Below, piece by piece: positions 1-6,840 of a DNA stretch of 64,000 nucleotides. Numbering within the stretch: the first letter of the stretch is position 1; each line of letters opens with the position of its first letter. A program made the translations under genes and the position numbers. The stretch covers positions 1-64,000 of the forward strand of contig JANQWS010000090.1 of the NCBI GenBank assembly GCA_030729785.1, given 5' to 3'. This DNA is from Algoriphagus sp. (GTDB lineage: Bacteria > Bacteroidota > Bacteroidia > Cytophagales > Cyclobacteriaceae). The notes under the pieces were generated by a model. It made no database searches. It had not been told where the DNA came from and saw only the letters and a list, made by a program, of their open reading frames with translations.

Positions 1-1292
1 CCCACCAAGAAGCTATTCGGGAGGCACTCTGGCTGGATTTCAACAAACCAGCGCCAGAAGTTGATCTCAATGAAATCTTTCCCGTCACGGCAGAAATTAA
101 ATATTGCCTAAAAAACTTGGCAACATGGATGAAACCACAATCTCAGCCGACCCCATTGTCGATGCTTGGAACCTCTGCTTTTGTCGTAGCTGAACCCAAA
201 GGGAGAGCCTTGTTGATCTCTCCTTGGAACTTTCCCTTTAACCTTGCCATTGGGCCTTTGGTAGCTGCACTAGCAGCAGGTTGTACAGCCATTCTGAAAC
301 CCTCAGAACACGCACCACATACTGCCCAGCTAGTTCAGGACCTTGTGAGCGAACTCTTTGCGCCTCATGAGGTAGCAGTTTGCTTGGGAGAAAAAGAAGT
401 GGCCTCAGAACTACTGTCTTTGCCTTTTGACCATATTTTCTTTACCGGGAGCCCGACGATTGGAAAAATTGTGATGCGTGCTGCTGCACAGCATTTGAGT
501 TCGGTGACCCTGGAATTAGGAGGTAAATCTCCCGTAATTCTAGATACTTCGGCTGACCTAAAAGATGCTGCAGAAAAATTGATCTGGGGGAAGTTTGTTA
601 ACTGTGGGCAAACCTGCATTGCTCCAGATTACATCCTAGTGCCTGAAGACAAGAAGGAACTCTTTATTGGCCATGCGTGCGAGGTGTTGACTCGCTACTA
701 CGATACCAATGGAAAGGGAATCATGCAGAGCCAGGACTATGCTCGTTTGATCAATGCAAGACATTTTGAACGAATTCGGGAGTTATTGGAAGATGCACTT
801 CAAAAAGGTGCTCAGGTAGAAGCAGGTGGAGAGTTGGATGAAGAATCCAGGTATGTGGCACCTACCTTGATTTCAACTATTCGCGAAGACATGCTCGTCT
901 TCAAGGAGGAAATTTTTGGTCCTATCCTACCAATTCTCACGTATAATCATCTCAACGATGCCCTAGCACTGATCCAATCCCAACCCAAGCCATTGGCACT
1001 CTACTTTTTTGGCAAAGACGAGATGCAAGCAAAGCGGGTAATGACAGAGACTAGCTCCGGAAATGTGGTTATCAACGATTGCGTGCTTCATTTTCTGCAT
1101 AGTGAACTCCCTTTTGGAGGGGTCAATAACAGTGGGATTGGTAAGTCTCACGGCAAGTACGGTTTTTTGGCCTTTAGCAATGAAAAGGGCGTATTGAAAC
1201 AGCGTATAGGATTCAATAACGTTACCTTATTGCGTCCGCCATACGGCATTCGTGTTAAGAAGTTGATTGCTACAATGATGAAGTGGTTTTAA
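1..1292 (+). CDS. Aldehyde dehydrogenase, class 3 type (5' end outside window)
   Basis: Oxidises an aldehyde to the acid with NAD(P)+. The reading frame is open from base 3 with no stop upstream, so the gene begins before the window and the TTG at 117 is not its start. Family marks are clear: the general-base glutamate in 'TLELGGKSP' (codon near 513), the nucleophilic cysteine in 'NCGQTCIAP' (codon near 615), the 'FTGSPTIG' turn of the cofactor fold and the late 'FGGVNNSGIGKSHGKYG' segment. The short C-terminal part fits the ALDH3/coniferyl-aldehyde type rather than the longer betaine-aldehyde type. The substrate cannot be read from sequence. About 430 codons are visible, so only roughly the first 40 residues are missing. 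Confidence 0.93.
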   Translation, partial: HQEAIREALWLDFNKPAPEVDLNEIFPVTAEIKYCLKNLATWMKPQSQPTPLSMLGTSAFVVAEPKGRALLISPWNFPFNLAIGPLVAALAAGCTAILKPSEHAPHTAQLVQDLVSELFAPHEVAVCLGEKEVASELLSLPFDHIFFTGSPTIGKIVMRAAAQHLSSVTLELGGKSPVILDTSADLKDAAEKLIWGKFVNCGQTCIAPDYILVPEDKKELFIGHACEVLTRYYDTNGKGIMQSQDYARLINARHFERIRELLEDALQKGAQVEAGGELDEESRYVAPTLISTIREDMLVFKEEIFGPILPILTYNHLNDALALIQSQPKPLALYFFGKDEMQAKRVMTETSSGNVVINDCVLHFLHSELPFGGVNNSGIGKSHGKYGFLAFSNEKGVLKQRIGFNNVTLLRPPYGIRVKKLIATMMKWF

Positions 1293-1298
1293 TTGGTC

Positions 1299-1390
1299 GA
1301 CAGACGACAGACTCCAGTCAACGGCTCAGGTAATTGGACTTCAAACCTTTGCTTTTTTGGATGCTTGTAAAAAAGTGGCTACTCAAAAAA
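1299..1390 (+). repeat. Dispersed intergenic repeat, copy A
   Basis: The stretch between the aldehyde dehydrogenase and the next terminator carries a CAGAC-rich head, then 'aattggacttcaaaccttt', then an A-rich part ending 'gtggctactca'. The same order of blocks appears near 16.74, 22.5 (inverted) and 26.2 kb. The copies have diverged but the core 'cttcaaacctt' is kept with at most one or two changes. It has no coding capacity. It may be a decayed miniature element or REP-like sequence. Confidence 0.5.
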
Positions 1391-1441
1391 AATTAACTGG
1401 GGTCTCAAGTGAAAAAATGCTAGGTAAGCCTAGCAAAAGAA

Positions 1442-1463
1442 AACCCCGCCGAAATGCGGGGTT
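1442..1463 (-). terminator. Rho-independent terminator of the sigma-factor operon
   Basis: An 8-bp perfect stem (aaccccgc / gcggggtt) closes a 6-base loop just after the stop of the minus-strand gene. The A-rich bases at 1432-1443 become a T-rich tail on the minus strand. The hairpin also lies downstream of the aldehyde dehydrogenase, but that side lacks a T-run. Confidence 0.8.
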
Positions 1464-1471
1464 ACCTTAGT

Positions 1472-1711
1472 TCAGACTTGTGGAAGTCTCGTAGACTGAG
1501 CCATTTTTTTGATGGCTTTCACTACTTTTTCGGAAGGTTGCAAGTTGACTTGCTCCAAAAACTCCACGGTGCTCAGCAGTTGAATATATTCTTGCATCAA
1601 GGCATTATCGCTGTGCAAGGCTTGCATTAAGAGTTCTTGTTCTACCTCCGGCATTTCCTGATAGATATACCTAATCAGGTCATTTGGGGTAAATTGTTTT
1701 TGCATAGGCAC
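1472..1711 (-). CDS. Small protein overlapping the ECF sigma gene
   Basis: A 79-residue soluble protein with no signal peptide, membrane segment or cysteine. It is mostly predicted helical, with an acidic first half (around 'YIYQEMPEVEQELL') and a basic C-terminus. Its start lies 32 bases inside the 3' end of the sigma gene, so the two are probably translationally coupled; an alternative start is the ATG two codons downstream. The position is that of an anti-sigma factor, but it is too short for the usual membrane anti-sigma and lacks the zinc HxxxCxxC motif. I do not recognise a named family. A cytoplasmic modulator of the sigma factor is an inference from context only. Confidence 0.7.
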   Translation of the reverse strand: MPMQKQFTPNDLIRYIYQEMPEVEQELLMQALHSDNALMQEYIQLLSTVEFLEQVNLQPSEKVVKAIKKMAQSTRLPQV

Positions 1712-2282
1712 TAGTTTGTTGTTTCATTTTTTTTCGAATATGGTTGAGCGCATAGCGCATCCTTCCCAAAGCTGTATTGATACTGACGCCTGTTTGTTCG
1801 GCAATTTCCTGAAAACTCAAATCTAAGTAATGCCGCATAATAACTACTTCTTTCTGTGCCTCTGGAAGCTCATCAATCAAATTTCTCACCCAAACCAAGG
1901 TTTCTTCCTTGATCTGCTGCTGCTCGGAAGACGCTGAAGCAAATTTTAGGGAATTAAGCAGATTGCTCCCATCTTCCAAGAGGATGGTCGGGTATCTTTT
2001 TGCCTTTCTAAAGTGATCGATGGCGAGGTTATGTGCAATGCGCAGCAACCAAGGCTGAAATTTACCCTCTTCGTTGTACTTGTCTGAATTCAAGGTATGG
2101 ATTACCTTAACAAAAACATCTTGTAACAAGTCTTCTGCTACATCTTGATCTTTTACAATCAAAAAGAGTGTAGTAAATACCTTACTCTGATACCGATCTA
2201 CTAATTGATTAAAGGCAGCTTCATTGCCATTGCGATACAGGGTGATCAACACACTGTCATCTGGACCTAATTGCTTACTCAT
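1680..2282 (-). CDS. RNA polymerase sigma factor, ECF (sigma-70) family
   Basis: Directs RNA polymerase to a specific promoter set. The 200-residue protein has sigma region 2 near residues 27-92, with 'DVAEDLLQDVFVKV' and the core-binding stretch ending 'LLRIAHNLAIDHFRKAKR'. Region 4 near residues 140-185 has the helix-turn-helix 'LSFQEIAEQTGVSINTALGR'. There is no region 3, as expected for ECF factors. It is transcribed first in a two-gene unit with the small protein downstream. A candidate promoter lies about 100 bases upstream. No target regulon can be deduced. Confidence 0.93.
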   Translation of the reverse strand: MSKQLGPDDSVLITLYRNGNEAAFNQLVDRYQSKVFTTLFLIVKDQDVAEDLLQDVFVKVIHTLNSDKYNEEGKFQPWLLRIAHNLAIDHFRKAKRYPTILLEDGSNLLNSLKFASASSEQQQIKEETLVWVRNLIDELPEAQKEVVIMRHYLDLSFQEIAEQTGVSINTALGRMRYALNHIRKKMKQQTSAYAKTIYPK

Positions 2283-2380
2283 TTTTAAGTTGGTTTATAT
2301 ACAACGTAAAAGTCTAGGCCATAGTATCGGGTTAGGTGAAAAGATGAGTAAACGCGTGGGAATTATTTTTTAAAAGGGAT

Positions 2381-2412
2381 CAAAACTAAGGCCAAATAAT
2401 TAAAACAAGCAA
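2381..2412 (-). promoter_or_regulatory. Candidate sigma-A promoter for the ECF sigma operon
   Basis: On the minus strand a TTG (2412-2410) is followed after 21 bases by TAGTTTTG (2388-2381). This matches the Bacteroidota housekeeping pattern TTTG-N19-21-TAnnTTTG. It would give a leader of about 90 bases. Confidence 0.45.
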
Positions 2413-2586
2413 CTTATTTTTAGGTTTTGATATTTAATTTTGTTTTTTATATTTTTTATTATATTTTATTTTATTTTTTGTATTTATTTCGTATTTTTAT
2501 TTGTTATGGAGACTCAGGTTTTGGATTAGATGGGTAATTGCAGCGAATTCAGGAAAGGCTCCTACCAAAAAGATGAAAATGAAGGT

Positions 2587-2618
2587 TTGAAAAAAGTAAA
2601 AGGCTTTGCTTACCTTCG
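2587..2618 (+). promoter_or_regulatory. Candidate promoter for the DUF3127 gene
   Basis: TTG at 2587-2589 and TACCTTCG at 2611-2618 are separated by 21 bases. The second box differs from TAnnTTTG at one position. The start codon is 24 bases after the box, so the leader would be short. Confidence 0.4.
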
Positions 2619-2642
2619 TACTCTTAATTAGAAAAAAGAAGA

Positions 2643-2987
2643 ATGGATTTAAGTGGAAAAGTAACCTCCCTCTTGCCGGAAGTGAGTGGGAGCTCAAAAA
2701 GTGGAAATGCTTGGCGCAAGCAAGAATATATTGTCGAAACAGGAGGTCAATATCCCAAAAAAGTATGTGTTTCCATCTGGGGGGATAAGATAGACCAGTT
2801 TGGCTTGAAAGTAGGGGAGCAAGTTACCCTTGGGATAGATGTGGAAAGCAGGGAATACAATGGGCGCTGGTACACTGAGGTAAAAGCCTACAAGGTAGAC
2901 CGCAGCCAGGGTGGAGGAATGCCAGTTGGCCCTCCGGATGTAGATACCTTCTATGAAGCTTCCGAAGACGACAAGCTTCCTTTTTAA
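2643..2987 (+). CDS. DUF3127 protein, OB-fold-like, with SSB-type C-terminal tail
   Basis: A 114-residue protein of the Bacteroidota family DUF3127. The first 85 residues are beta-rich and start like an OB-fold ('MDLSGKVTSLLPE'), with a WGDKIDQF / GLKVGEQVTL pair and 'WYTEVKAYKV' at the end of the domain. A glycine/proline linker follows, and the protein ends in 'SEDDKLPF'. That ending imitates the acidic SSB tip (DDDxPF), which in SSB docks repair and replication partners. Function is not established; nucleic-acid binding is inferred from fold and tail. It is a single gene closed by a strong bidirectional terminator. Confidence 0.85.
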   Translation: MDLSGKVTSLLPEVSGSSKSGNAWRKQEYIVETGGQYPKKVCVSIWGDKIDQFGLKVGEQVTLGIDVESREYNGRWYTEVKAYKVDRSQGGGMPVGPPDVDTFYEASEDDKLPF

Positions 2988-3012
2988 CCGAATTTCCTGT
3001 CCACAAGACCAT

Positions 3013-3058
3013 AAAAAAAAAGCGAGACTTACTCAGTCTCGCTTTTTACTTTAGTTCG
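3013..3058. repeat. Direct repeat A: copy of the rng 3' end plus terminator
   Basis: Bases 3013-3050 are identical to 3785-3822, and the match continues to the 'agttcg' block with one T fewer. The second copy contains the last nine codons and stop of RNase G. This copy is therefore a detached duplicate of the rng tail, with the reading frame broken by the missing base. The two copies bracket the ydeI-like gene. Confidence 0.85.
3017..3047. terminator. Bidirectional rho-independent terminator
   Basis: A 13-bp perfect stem (aaaaagcgagact / agtctcgcttttt) has a 5-base loop 'tactc' and runs of A on the left and T on the right. It serves the DUF3127 gene on the plus strand and the ydeI-like gene on the minus strand. 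Confidence 0.9.
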
Positions 3059-3069
3059 TTTTCAATTTT

Positions 3070-3648
3070 TTAACTACCCTTCAATTTTTCGCCTTTTGCA
3101 GATAGTAGTGCTAGTTGACTTATTCTTGCCATCCTAGTTTTTTCTGTTTTGGCTAACTTAATCCATCTCAAAACAAAACGCTTGCTCGAGTCATTGATCG
3201 AATGAAAAAATTCAGTTGCTCCATTGTAGCGGTTCAATTCTTTCTCTAGGTCATCGGGAACAATAAGACGATCAACCTCATCCATAAAATCCCATAATTC
3301 ATGCTCCTTAGAAAGTTGAATGGACAGAAAACCCGCATCCTGCATTTTCCCTTCGCTAATCAACCTTTCAGCACGATCTTTATACGTCTTTGCCCAATGT
3401 TCTATTCTCCGTGGAGAAATTAACTGCATGGTACGTGTATCATCCAATTTTCTGCGAACCCCATCAATCCAACCGTAACACAACAACAGGTCGAGTACGT
3501 CCGAAGTAGACAGGTACTTTTCAGGAACAATTTTTTTAAACGTAACCAACCATACACTTTCCTTTTGGTGATGATTTTTTTCCAACCAATTGCTTAGCTC
3601 TTGTATGGAACTAACTTCAATTTTTTGAAAATTCTCTGTTTCAATCAT
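3070..3648 (-). CDS. YdeI/OmpD-associated family protein
   Basis: A 192-residue cytoplasmic protein of the YdeI/OmdA family, some members of which are named for bacteriocin protection; the biochemical role is unknown. Family features are 'WLEKNHHQKESVWLVTFKK' near the N-terminus, 'LLLCYGWIDGVRRKLDD' and 'ISPRR..HWAKTYKDRAERL' in the middle, and a basic helical C-terminus with 'FVLRWIKLAKTEKTRMARI'. A longer frame begins at 3747, but the family starts near the ATG at 3648; the extra 33 residues are low in similarity and cover the upstream region. The gene and its flanks (3059-3784) lie exactly between two copies of the rng 3' end, which suggests insertion there. Confidence 0.8.
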   Translation of the reverse strand: MIETENFQKIEVSSIQELSNWLEKNHHQKESVWLVTFKKIVPEKYLSTSDVLDLLLCYGWIDGVRRKLDDTRTMQLISPRRIEHWAKTYKDRAERLISEGKMQDAGFLSIQLSKEHELWDFMDEVDRLIVPDDLEKELNRYNGATEFFHSINDSSKRFVLRWIKLAKTEKTRMARISQLALLSAKGEKLKGS

Positions 3649-3784
3649 GGGAGTAACGGATTTCAAAATCAGTCCTTGAATTTGCTTTTTAGGTGAAACT
3701 GACCTGGGGCCTGACTGTTTACCTGTTGAAAAAAAATGGCCGTGCAACTGCGCAAGAGGTCTCTCAAAAAAGAAGGCGTTGAGG

Positions 3785-3831
3785 AAAAAAAAAGCGAGAC
3801 TTACTCAGTCTCGCTTTTTACTTTTAGTTCG
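3785..3831. repeat. Direct repeat B: authentic rng 3' end and terminator
   Basis: This is the partner of 3013-3058. It includes the last codons of rng, its stop codon at 3803-3801, and the complete terminator stem. Confidence 0.85.
3789..3819 (-). terminator. Terminator overlapping the rng stop codon
   Basis: The stem is the same 13-bp hairpin as at 3017-3047, followed on the minus strand by nine T. The rng stop codon TAA (3803-3801) spans the loop and the last base of the stem, so the final sense codons form one arm. A ribosome finishing rng would sit on the hairpin. Confidence 0.8.
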
Positions 3832-5372
3832 ATTTCTTCTCCAGATTCATCTAGGAATCTGTATTCCGTCACGGGTAGCGAAGAATCTTTGATCAGTTTT
3901 ATCCATTTGTAATATTTAAAAAACCACTTTACACGTTGGCTAATCAGGCCAGTGGTAAAGTAGGCATGCAGATACGGATGCAAGCCGATGTGGATTTTAT
4001 CCACGTTTTGGATGGTAGCCATGTGCTCCAAATCCTTTTCCAACTTATCGGCGACTAGAATAGACGCTTGGATTTTGCCGGTACCATTGCAAGCAGGGCA
4101 GGTTTCCTTGGTCACAATATTGACTTCAGGACGCACGCGCTGTCGGGTGATTTGCATTAGCCCAAATTTGCTCAAGGGCAAAACGGTATGCTTGGATCTG
4201 TCAAATTTCATCTCCAGCATCATGGCATCGAAAATCGCCTTTTTGTTTTCGGCTTTTTTCATGTCGATAAAATCGACCACGATGATACCTCCCATATCAC
4301 GGAGGCGGAGCTGTCTAGCAATTTCTTTAGCAGCCACCAGGTTGGTTTTAAGTGCTGTAGATTCCTGGTCACTTTCTTGGTTGGACTTGTTGCCACTATT
4401 GACGTCAATGACGTGCAGGGCCTCGGTGTGCTCTATAATCACATAGCCACCCTGGGGTAGGCTTACGGACTGTCCAAACAAGCTTTTGATTTGCTTTTCG
4501 ATTCCAAAACTTTCAAATAGCTTGACTTTACCGTTGTAAAGTTTGACAATTTTTTCTTTTTCAGGCGCTATAGACCTGATGTAGGAACGGATCTGATCGT
4601 AAGTAGATTCTTCTTCTACGGTGATTGCATCGAATGATTCATTGAGTAGGTCTCTCACAAGTGAGGAAGCCATACTCATCTCTCCAATGATTTTGTCCCG
4701 ACTTTTGGCTTTCAGCAATTTGCTCATTCCCTCTTCCCAATTGGTGAGAAGATTTCGAAGGTCTTTATCCAGTTCCGTCACGGACTGTCCTTCGGCCACG
4801 GTTCGGATGATTACTCCAAAGTTGGCAGGTTTGATCGAATTGATTAGTCTGAGCAGCCTTTTGCGCTCTTCGTTGCTACGAATCTTCTTGGACACATTGA
4901 CGGTGTCAGAGAAGGGAACGAGCACGAGATATCGCCCGGGTAGAGAGAGCTCACAGGATAGTCTAGGGCCTTTAGTTGAAATGGGTTCTTTGACAACTTG
5001 CACCAATACCTGATTGGTTTTAGCCAGAATTTTGTCGATTTTCCCGACTTTTTCTATTTCTGGTTCGTTTTCAAAGCCCTTCAACAGGTGGTTTGAATAG
5101 TTGTTGTTGCGTACCATTTTGGTAAACTTGAACAAGCTATTGCTATTTGGACCAAGGTCTTGGTAATGCAAGAAGCCATCTTTTTCATAGCCAACGTCGA
5201 TAAACGCGGCATTGAGGCCATTGACAATTTTGCGGACCGTACCCAAATAAATGTCTCCCACCTTAAACTGGTTATCCATCCCTTCGGAATGGAGCTCCAC
5301 CAGCTGCTTTTCTTGCAATAAGGCTATTCGACTTCCATTTTGAGCAGAATCGATTAACAATTCCGTACTCAA
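3801..5372 (-). CDS. rng: Ribonuclease G (Rne/Rng family)
   Basis: Endoribonuclease for 5' maturation of 16S rRNA and mRNA decay. The 523 residues match RNase G length, without the long E-type scaffold tail. Residues 36-75 form the start of the S1 domain ('QFKVGDIYLGTVRKIV'). The catalytic magnesium site uses D323 in 'HVIDVNSG' and D367/D370 in 'IIVVDFID'. The zinc-link cysteines are C425 and C428 in 'CPACNGTGK'. It is read after the 29-residue ribosomal-type protein and the TPR/HU genes, an order common in Cytophagales. Its stop codon lies in the loop of its own terminator. Confidence 0.95.
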   Translation of the reverse strand: MSTELLIDSAQNGSRIALLQEKQLVELHSEGMDNQFKVGDIYLGTVRKIVNGLNAAFIDVGYEKDGFLHYQDLGPNSNSLFKFTKMVRNNNYSNHLLKGFENEPEIEKVGKIDKILAKTNQVLVQVVKEPISTKGPRLSCELSLPGRYLVLVPFSDTVNVSKKIRSNEERKRLLRLINSIKPANFGVIIRTVAEGQSVTELDKDLRNLLTNWEEGMSKLLKAKSRDKIIGEMSMASSLVRDLLNESFDAITVEEESTYDQIRSYIRSIAPEKEKIVKLYNGKVKLFESFGIEKQIKSLFGQSVSLPQGGYVIIEHTEALHVIDVNSGNKSNQESDQESTALKTNLVAAKEIARQLRLRDMGGIIVVDFIDMKKAENKKAIFDAMMLEMKFDRSKHTVLPLSKFGLMQITRQRVRPEVNIVTKETCPACNGTGKIQASILVADKLEKDLEHMATIQNVDKIHIGLHPYLHAYFTTGLISQRVKWFFKYYKWIKLIKDSSLPVTEYRFLDESGEEIELKVKSETE

Positions 5373-5432
5373 ATTTTCTTTAAACTACTGTTAATGAACG
5401 TACTTTACTTCTACTGGCTCAAAAAGAAGGAA

Positions 5433-5522
5433 TTACTTCTTCTTGTGTCTGTTTTTTCTAAGTCTCTTCTTACGCTTGTGCGTAGCGATCTTATGTCTTT
5501 TTCTTTTCTTACCGCAAGGCAT
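5433..5522 (-). CDS. Tiny basic protein of the AURKAIP1/COX24 (bS22/mS38-like) type
   Basis: The frame encodes 29 residues: ATG at 5522, stop at 5435-5433, sequence beginning MPCGKKRKRHKIATHKRKK and ending in HKKK. Eighteen residues are lysine, arginine or histidine. This matches the short bacterial proteins of the AURKAIP1/COX24 C-terminal family, homologous to mitochondrial mS38 and mycobacterial bS22 on the small ribosomal subunit. It lies between the TPR gene (30 bases upstream) and rng (60 bases downstream), so an RNA-related role fits. The family assignment is from memory of the conserved sequence. Confidence 0.8.
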   Translation of the reverse strand: MPCGKKRKRHKIATHKRKKRLRKNRHKKK

Positions 5523-5552
5523 AGTTGTACAATTTAAAGTGTTGATAATTTG

Positions 5553-6371
5553 TTATAGCTGGTCTAAGTAGCCTTGAATACTTCCTAAAATCATAGGATC
5601 TTCGGTCATGTTCTTCACTAGCTCAAACTGTGCTTTTGCTTTATTTTTTTCTTTGGACTCAAAATAGCTTACCCCAAGATAAAATTGCCCTTGGATATTT
5701 TGCGGATGGAACTGTACCAACTCTTCAAAACGAAGAATAGCACGTTCGTATTGACCCGACTGCATGGAAAGAATTCCCATGTTAAATAAACCTTCTTCAT
5801 TTTTCGGATCTTCTTCCAAAATCTCACGCAATAAGGTAATTCCTTGCATGGGATTCGACGAAGAGACATAGGTCATCGCTATTTTAGATTTCAAATCCAA
5901 ACGGGTGGGATCTTTCTCCAACACCCTACCAAGAAAGCTCCTGGTTTTGTCTGCCAGGGCTTCTACTTTGTCTTTGTCCAAGGCAAAAGAAAAAGCATCG
6001 TAATTTGCCTTTCCCGCTTCCTCGGCAATAAATAAATCGCTTGGCAAAAGGGTACTCGCTTCGGACCAGTAGAAAGCAGCACTATCAAATATCCCTTCCT
6101 CTTTGTAAATCCCAGCTAAAACCTGTGCTGCAGTCACTTTCTCCTCTAGGATTGGAGCCGTTTGGAAAGTGGCAATCAACTGATTCGCTTGAATTCTATT
6201 TTTGGCGGATAACTCATTCGTATGCGATTCGGAAATAGAAGAAGAAGCAGTTGCCTCTGACTCCATTTTAGCTCCAGTAGCCTCGTTGTCTACTACTACT
6301 TTAGGTAATAGATACAAGACAGCCACTGTGAGTACTCCGACTCCAATTAGAATAAGCTGCTTTTTCTTCAT
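5553..6371 (-). CDS. Membrane-anchored tetratricopeptide repeat protein
   Basis: A 272-residue protein with one N-terminal membrane segment ('LILIGVGVLTVAVLYLLP'), a serine/threonine-rich linker to about residue 55, then helical repeats. At least three TPR units are visible, including 'LFNMGILSMQSGQYERAILR' and 'GQFYLGVSYFESKEKNKAKA'. The repeats would lie in the periplasm. It is 15 bases downstream of the HU gene and upstream of the ribosomal-type protein and rng, probably one transcript. No catalytic residues are seen; it is likely a scaffold or assembly factor. The partner is unknown. Confidence 0.85.
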   Translation of the reverse strand: MKKKQLILIGVGVLTVAVLYLLPKVVVDNEATGAKMESEATASSSISESHTNELSAKNRIQANQLIATFQTAPILEEKVTAAQVLAGIYKEEGIFDSAAFYWSEASTLLPSDLFIAEEAGKANYDAFSFALDKDKVEALADKTRSFLGRVLEKDPTRLDLKSKIAMTYVSSSNPMQGITLLREILEEDPKNEEGLFNMGILSMQSGQYERAILRFEELVQFHPQNIQGQFYLGVSYFESKEKNKAKAQFELVKNMTEDPMILGSIQGYLDQL

Positions 6372-6386
6372 CCTCCACGCTCAGCC

Positions 6387-6695
6387 TTATACTTGAGCTG
6401 CCAATTGTTTAATTTTCTTACTGTTTTTAATCTTTTCTACAAATACCTTGGAAGGCTTAAATGCAGGTATGTGATGCTCTTCAATAACTATTGCCGTATT
6501 CTTTGAAATGTTTCGAGCAATTTTCTTTGCTCTTTTTTTGTTGATGAAACTTCCAAATCCTCTGACATAAATGTTTTCTCCATCTGCCATGGAATCTTTC
6601 ACTACCTTGAAAAATGCCTCAACCGCTTGAGTTACATCGTCTTTTTGAATTCCGGTCTTTTCGGAAATTTTAGTAATTACTTCTGCTTTGGTCAC
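6387..6695 (-). CDS. HU-family DNA-binding protein
   Basis: Bends and compacts DNA in the nucleoid. The 102 residues contain the N-terminal helical part ('MTKAEVITKISEKTGIQ'), the 'YVRGFGSFINKKR' strand-turn and a DNA-contacting arm 'RNISKNTAIVIEEHHIPAF' with a proline at the tip region. An extra basic C-terminal tail ('KNSKKIKQLAAQV') extends about ten residues beyond E. coli HU. It is first in the leftward unit HU-TPR-bS22-like-rng and divergent from mutY. HU and IHF cannot be told apart here. Confidence 0.93.
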   Translation of the reverse strand: MTKAEVITKISEKTGIQKDDVTQAVEAFFKVVKDSMADGENIYVRGFGSFINKKRAKKIARNISKNTAIVIEEHHIPAFKPSKVFVEKIKNSKKIKQLAAQV

Positions 6696-6761
6696 TGTGA
6701 TTAAAATTTAGAAATTTCGAAATAAGCTTAACAACCTATTAACCAAGTATTTTTGGGATTG

Positions 6762-6769
6762 CAAATGTA
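6762..6769 (-). promoter_or_regulatory. Candidate -7 box upstream of HU
   Basis: TACATTTG is present on the minus strand and fits TAnnTTTG exactly. No good -33 TTG is found at the expected spacing. It lies 66 bases before the start codon. Confidence 0.35.
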
Positions 6770-6840
6770 CAAGAACCAATGCAATTAAAAAAGATATTCA
6801 AAAAAAATACCTTGGTTTGTATTTTATTAATCCTGCTCCA

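Larger units (their letters stand above)
2283..2642. other. Divergent intergenic region, very AT-rich
   Basis: This 360-base gap separates the divergent sigma operon and the DUF3127 gene. It holds one candidate promoter for each side, listed separately. Between about 2,420 and 2,510 the plus strand is almost entirely T and A with long T-tracts, a strongly strand-asymmetric, probably bent or easily melted segment. I see no gene in it. Confidence 0.6.

Noticed and set aside
2400-2515. T-rich stretch as a coding or mobile-element remnant
   Set aside because: It is low-complexity A/T sequence without terminal repeats or any recognisable protein fragment.
2497-2697. 66-codon minus-strand frame over the DUF3127 promoter
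   Set aside because: It covers a promoter and the start of a conserved gene; its phenylalanine-rich sequence follows from the T-tracts.
3649-3747. N-terminal extension of the ydeI-like protein
   Set aside because: The extra 33 residues are rich in basic and polar residues unlike the family, and the ATG at 3648 fits the usual start.
3988-4446. 152-codon open frame on the plus strand inside rng
   Set aside because: It is antisense to a well-conserved gene and its translation has serine/leucine-rich, unstructured composition typical of a shadow frame.
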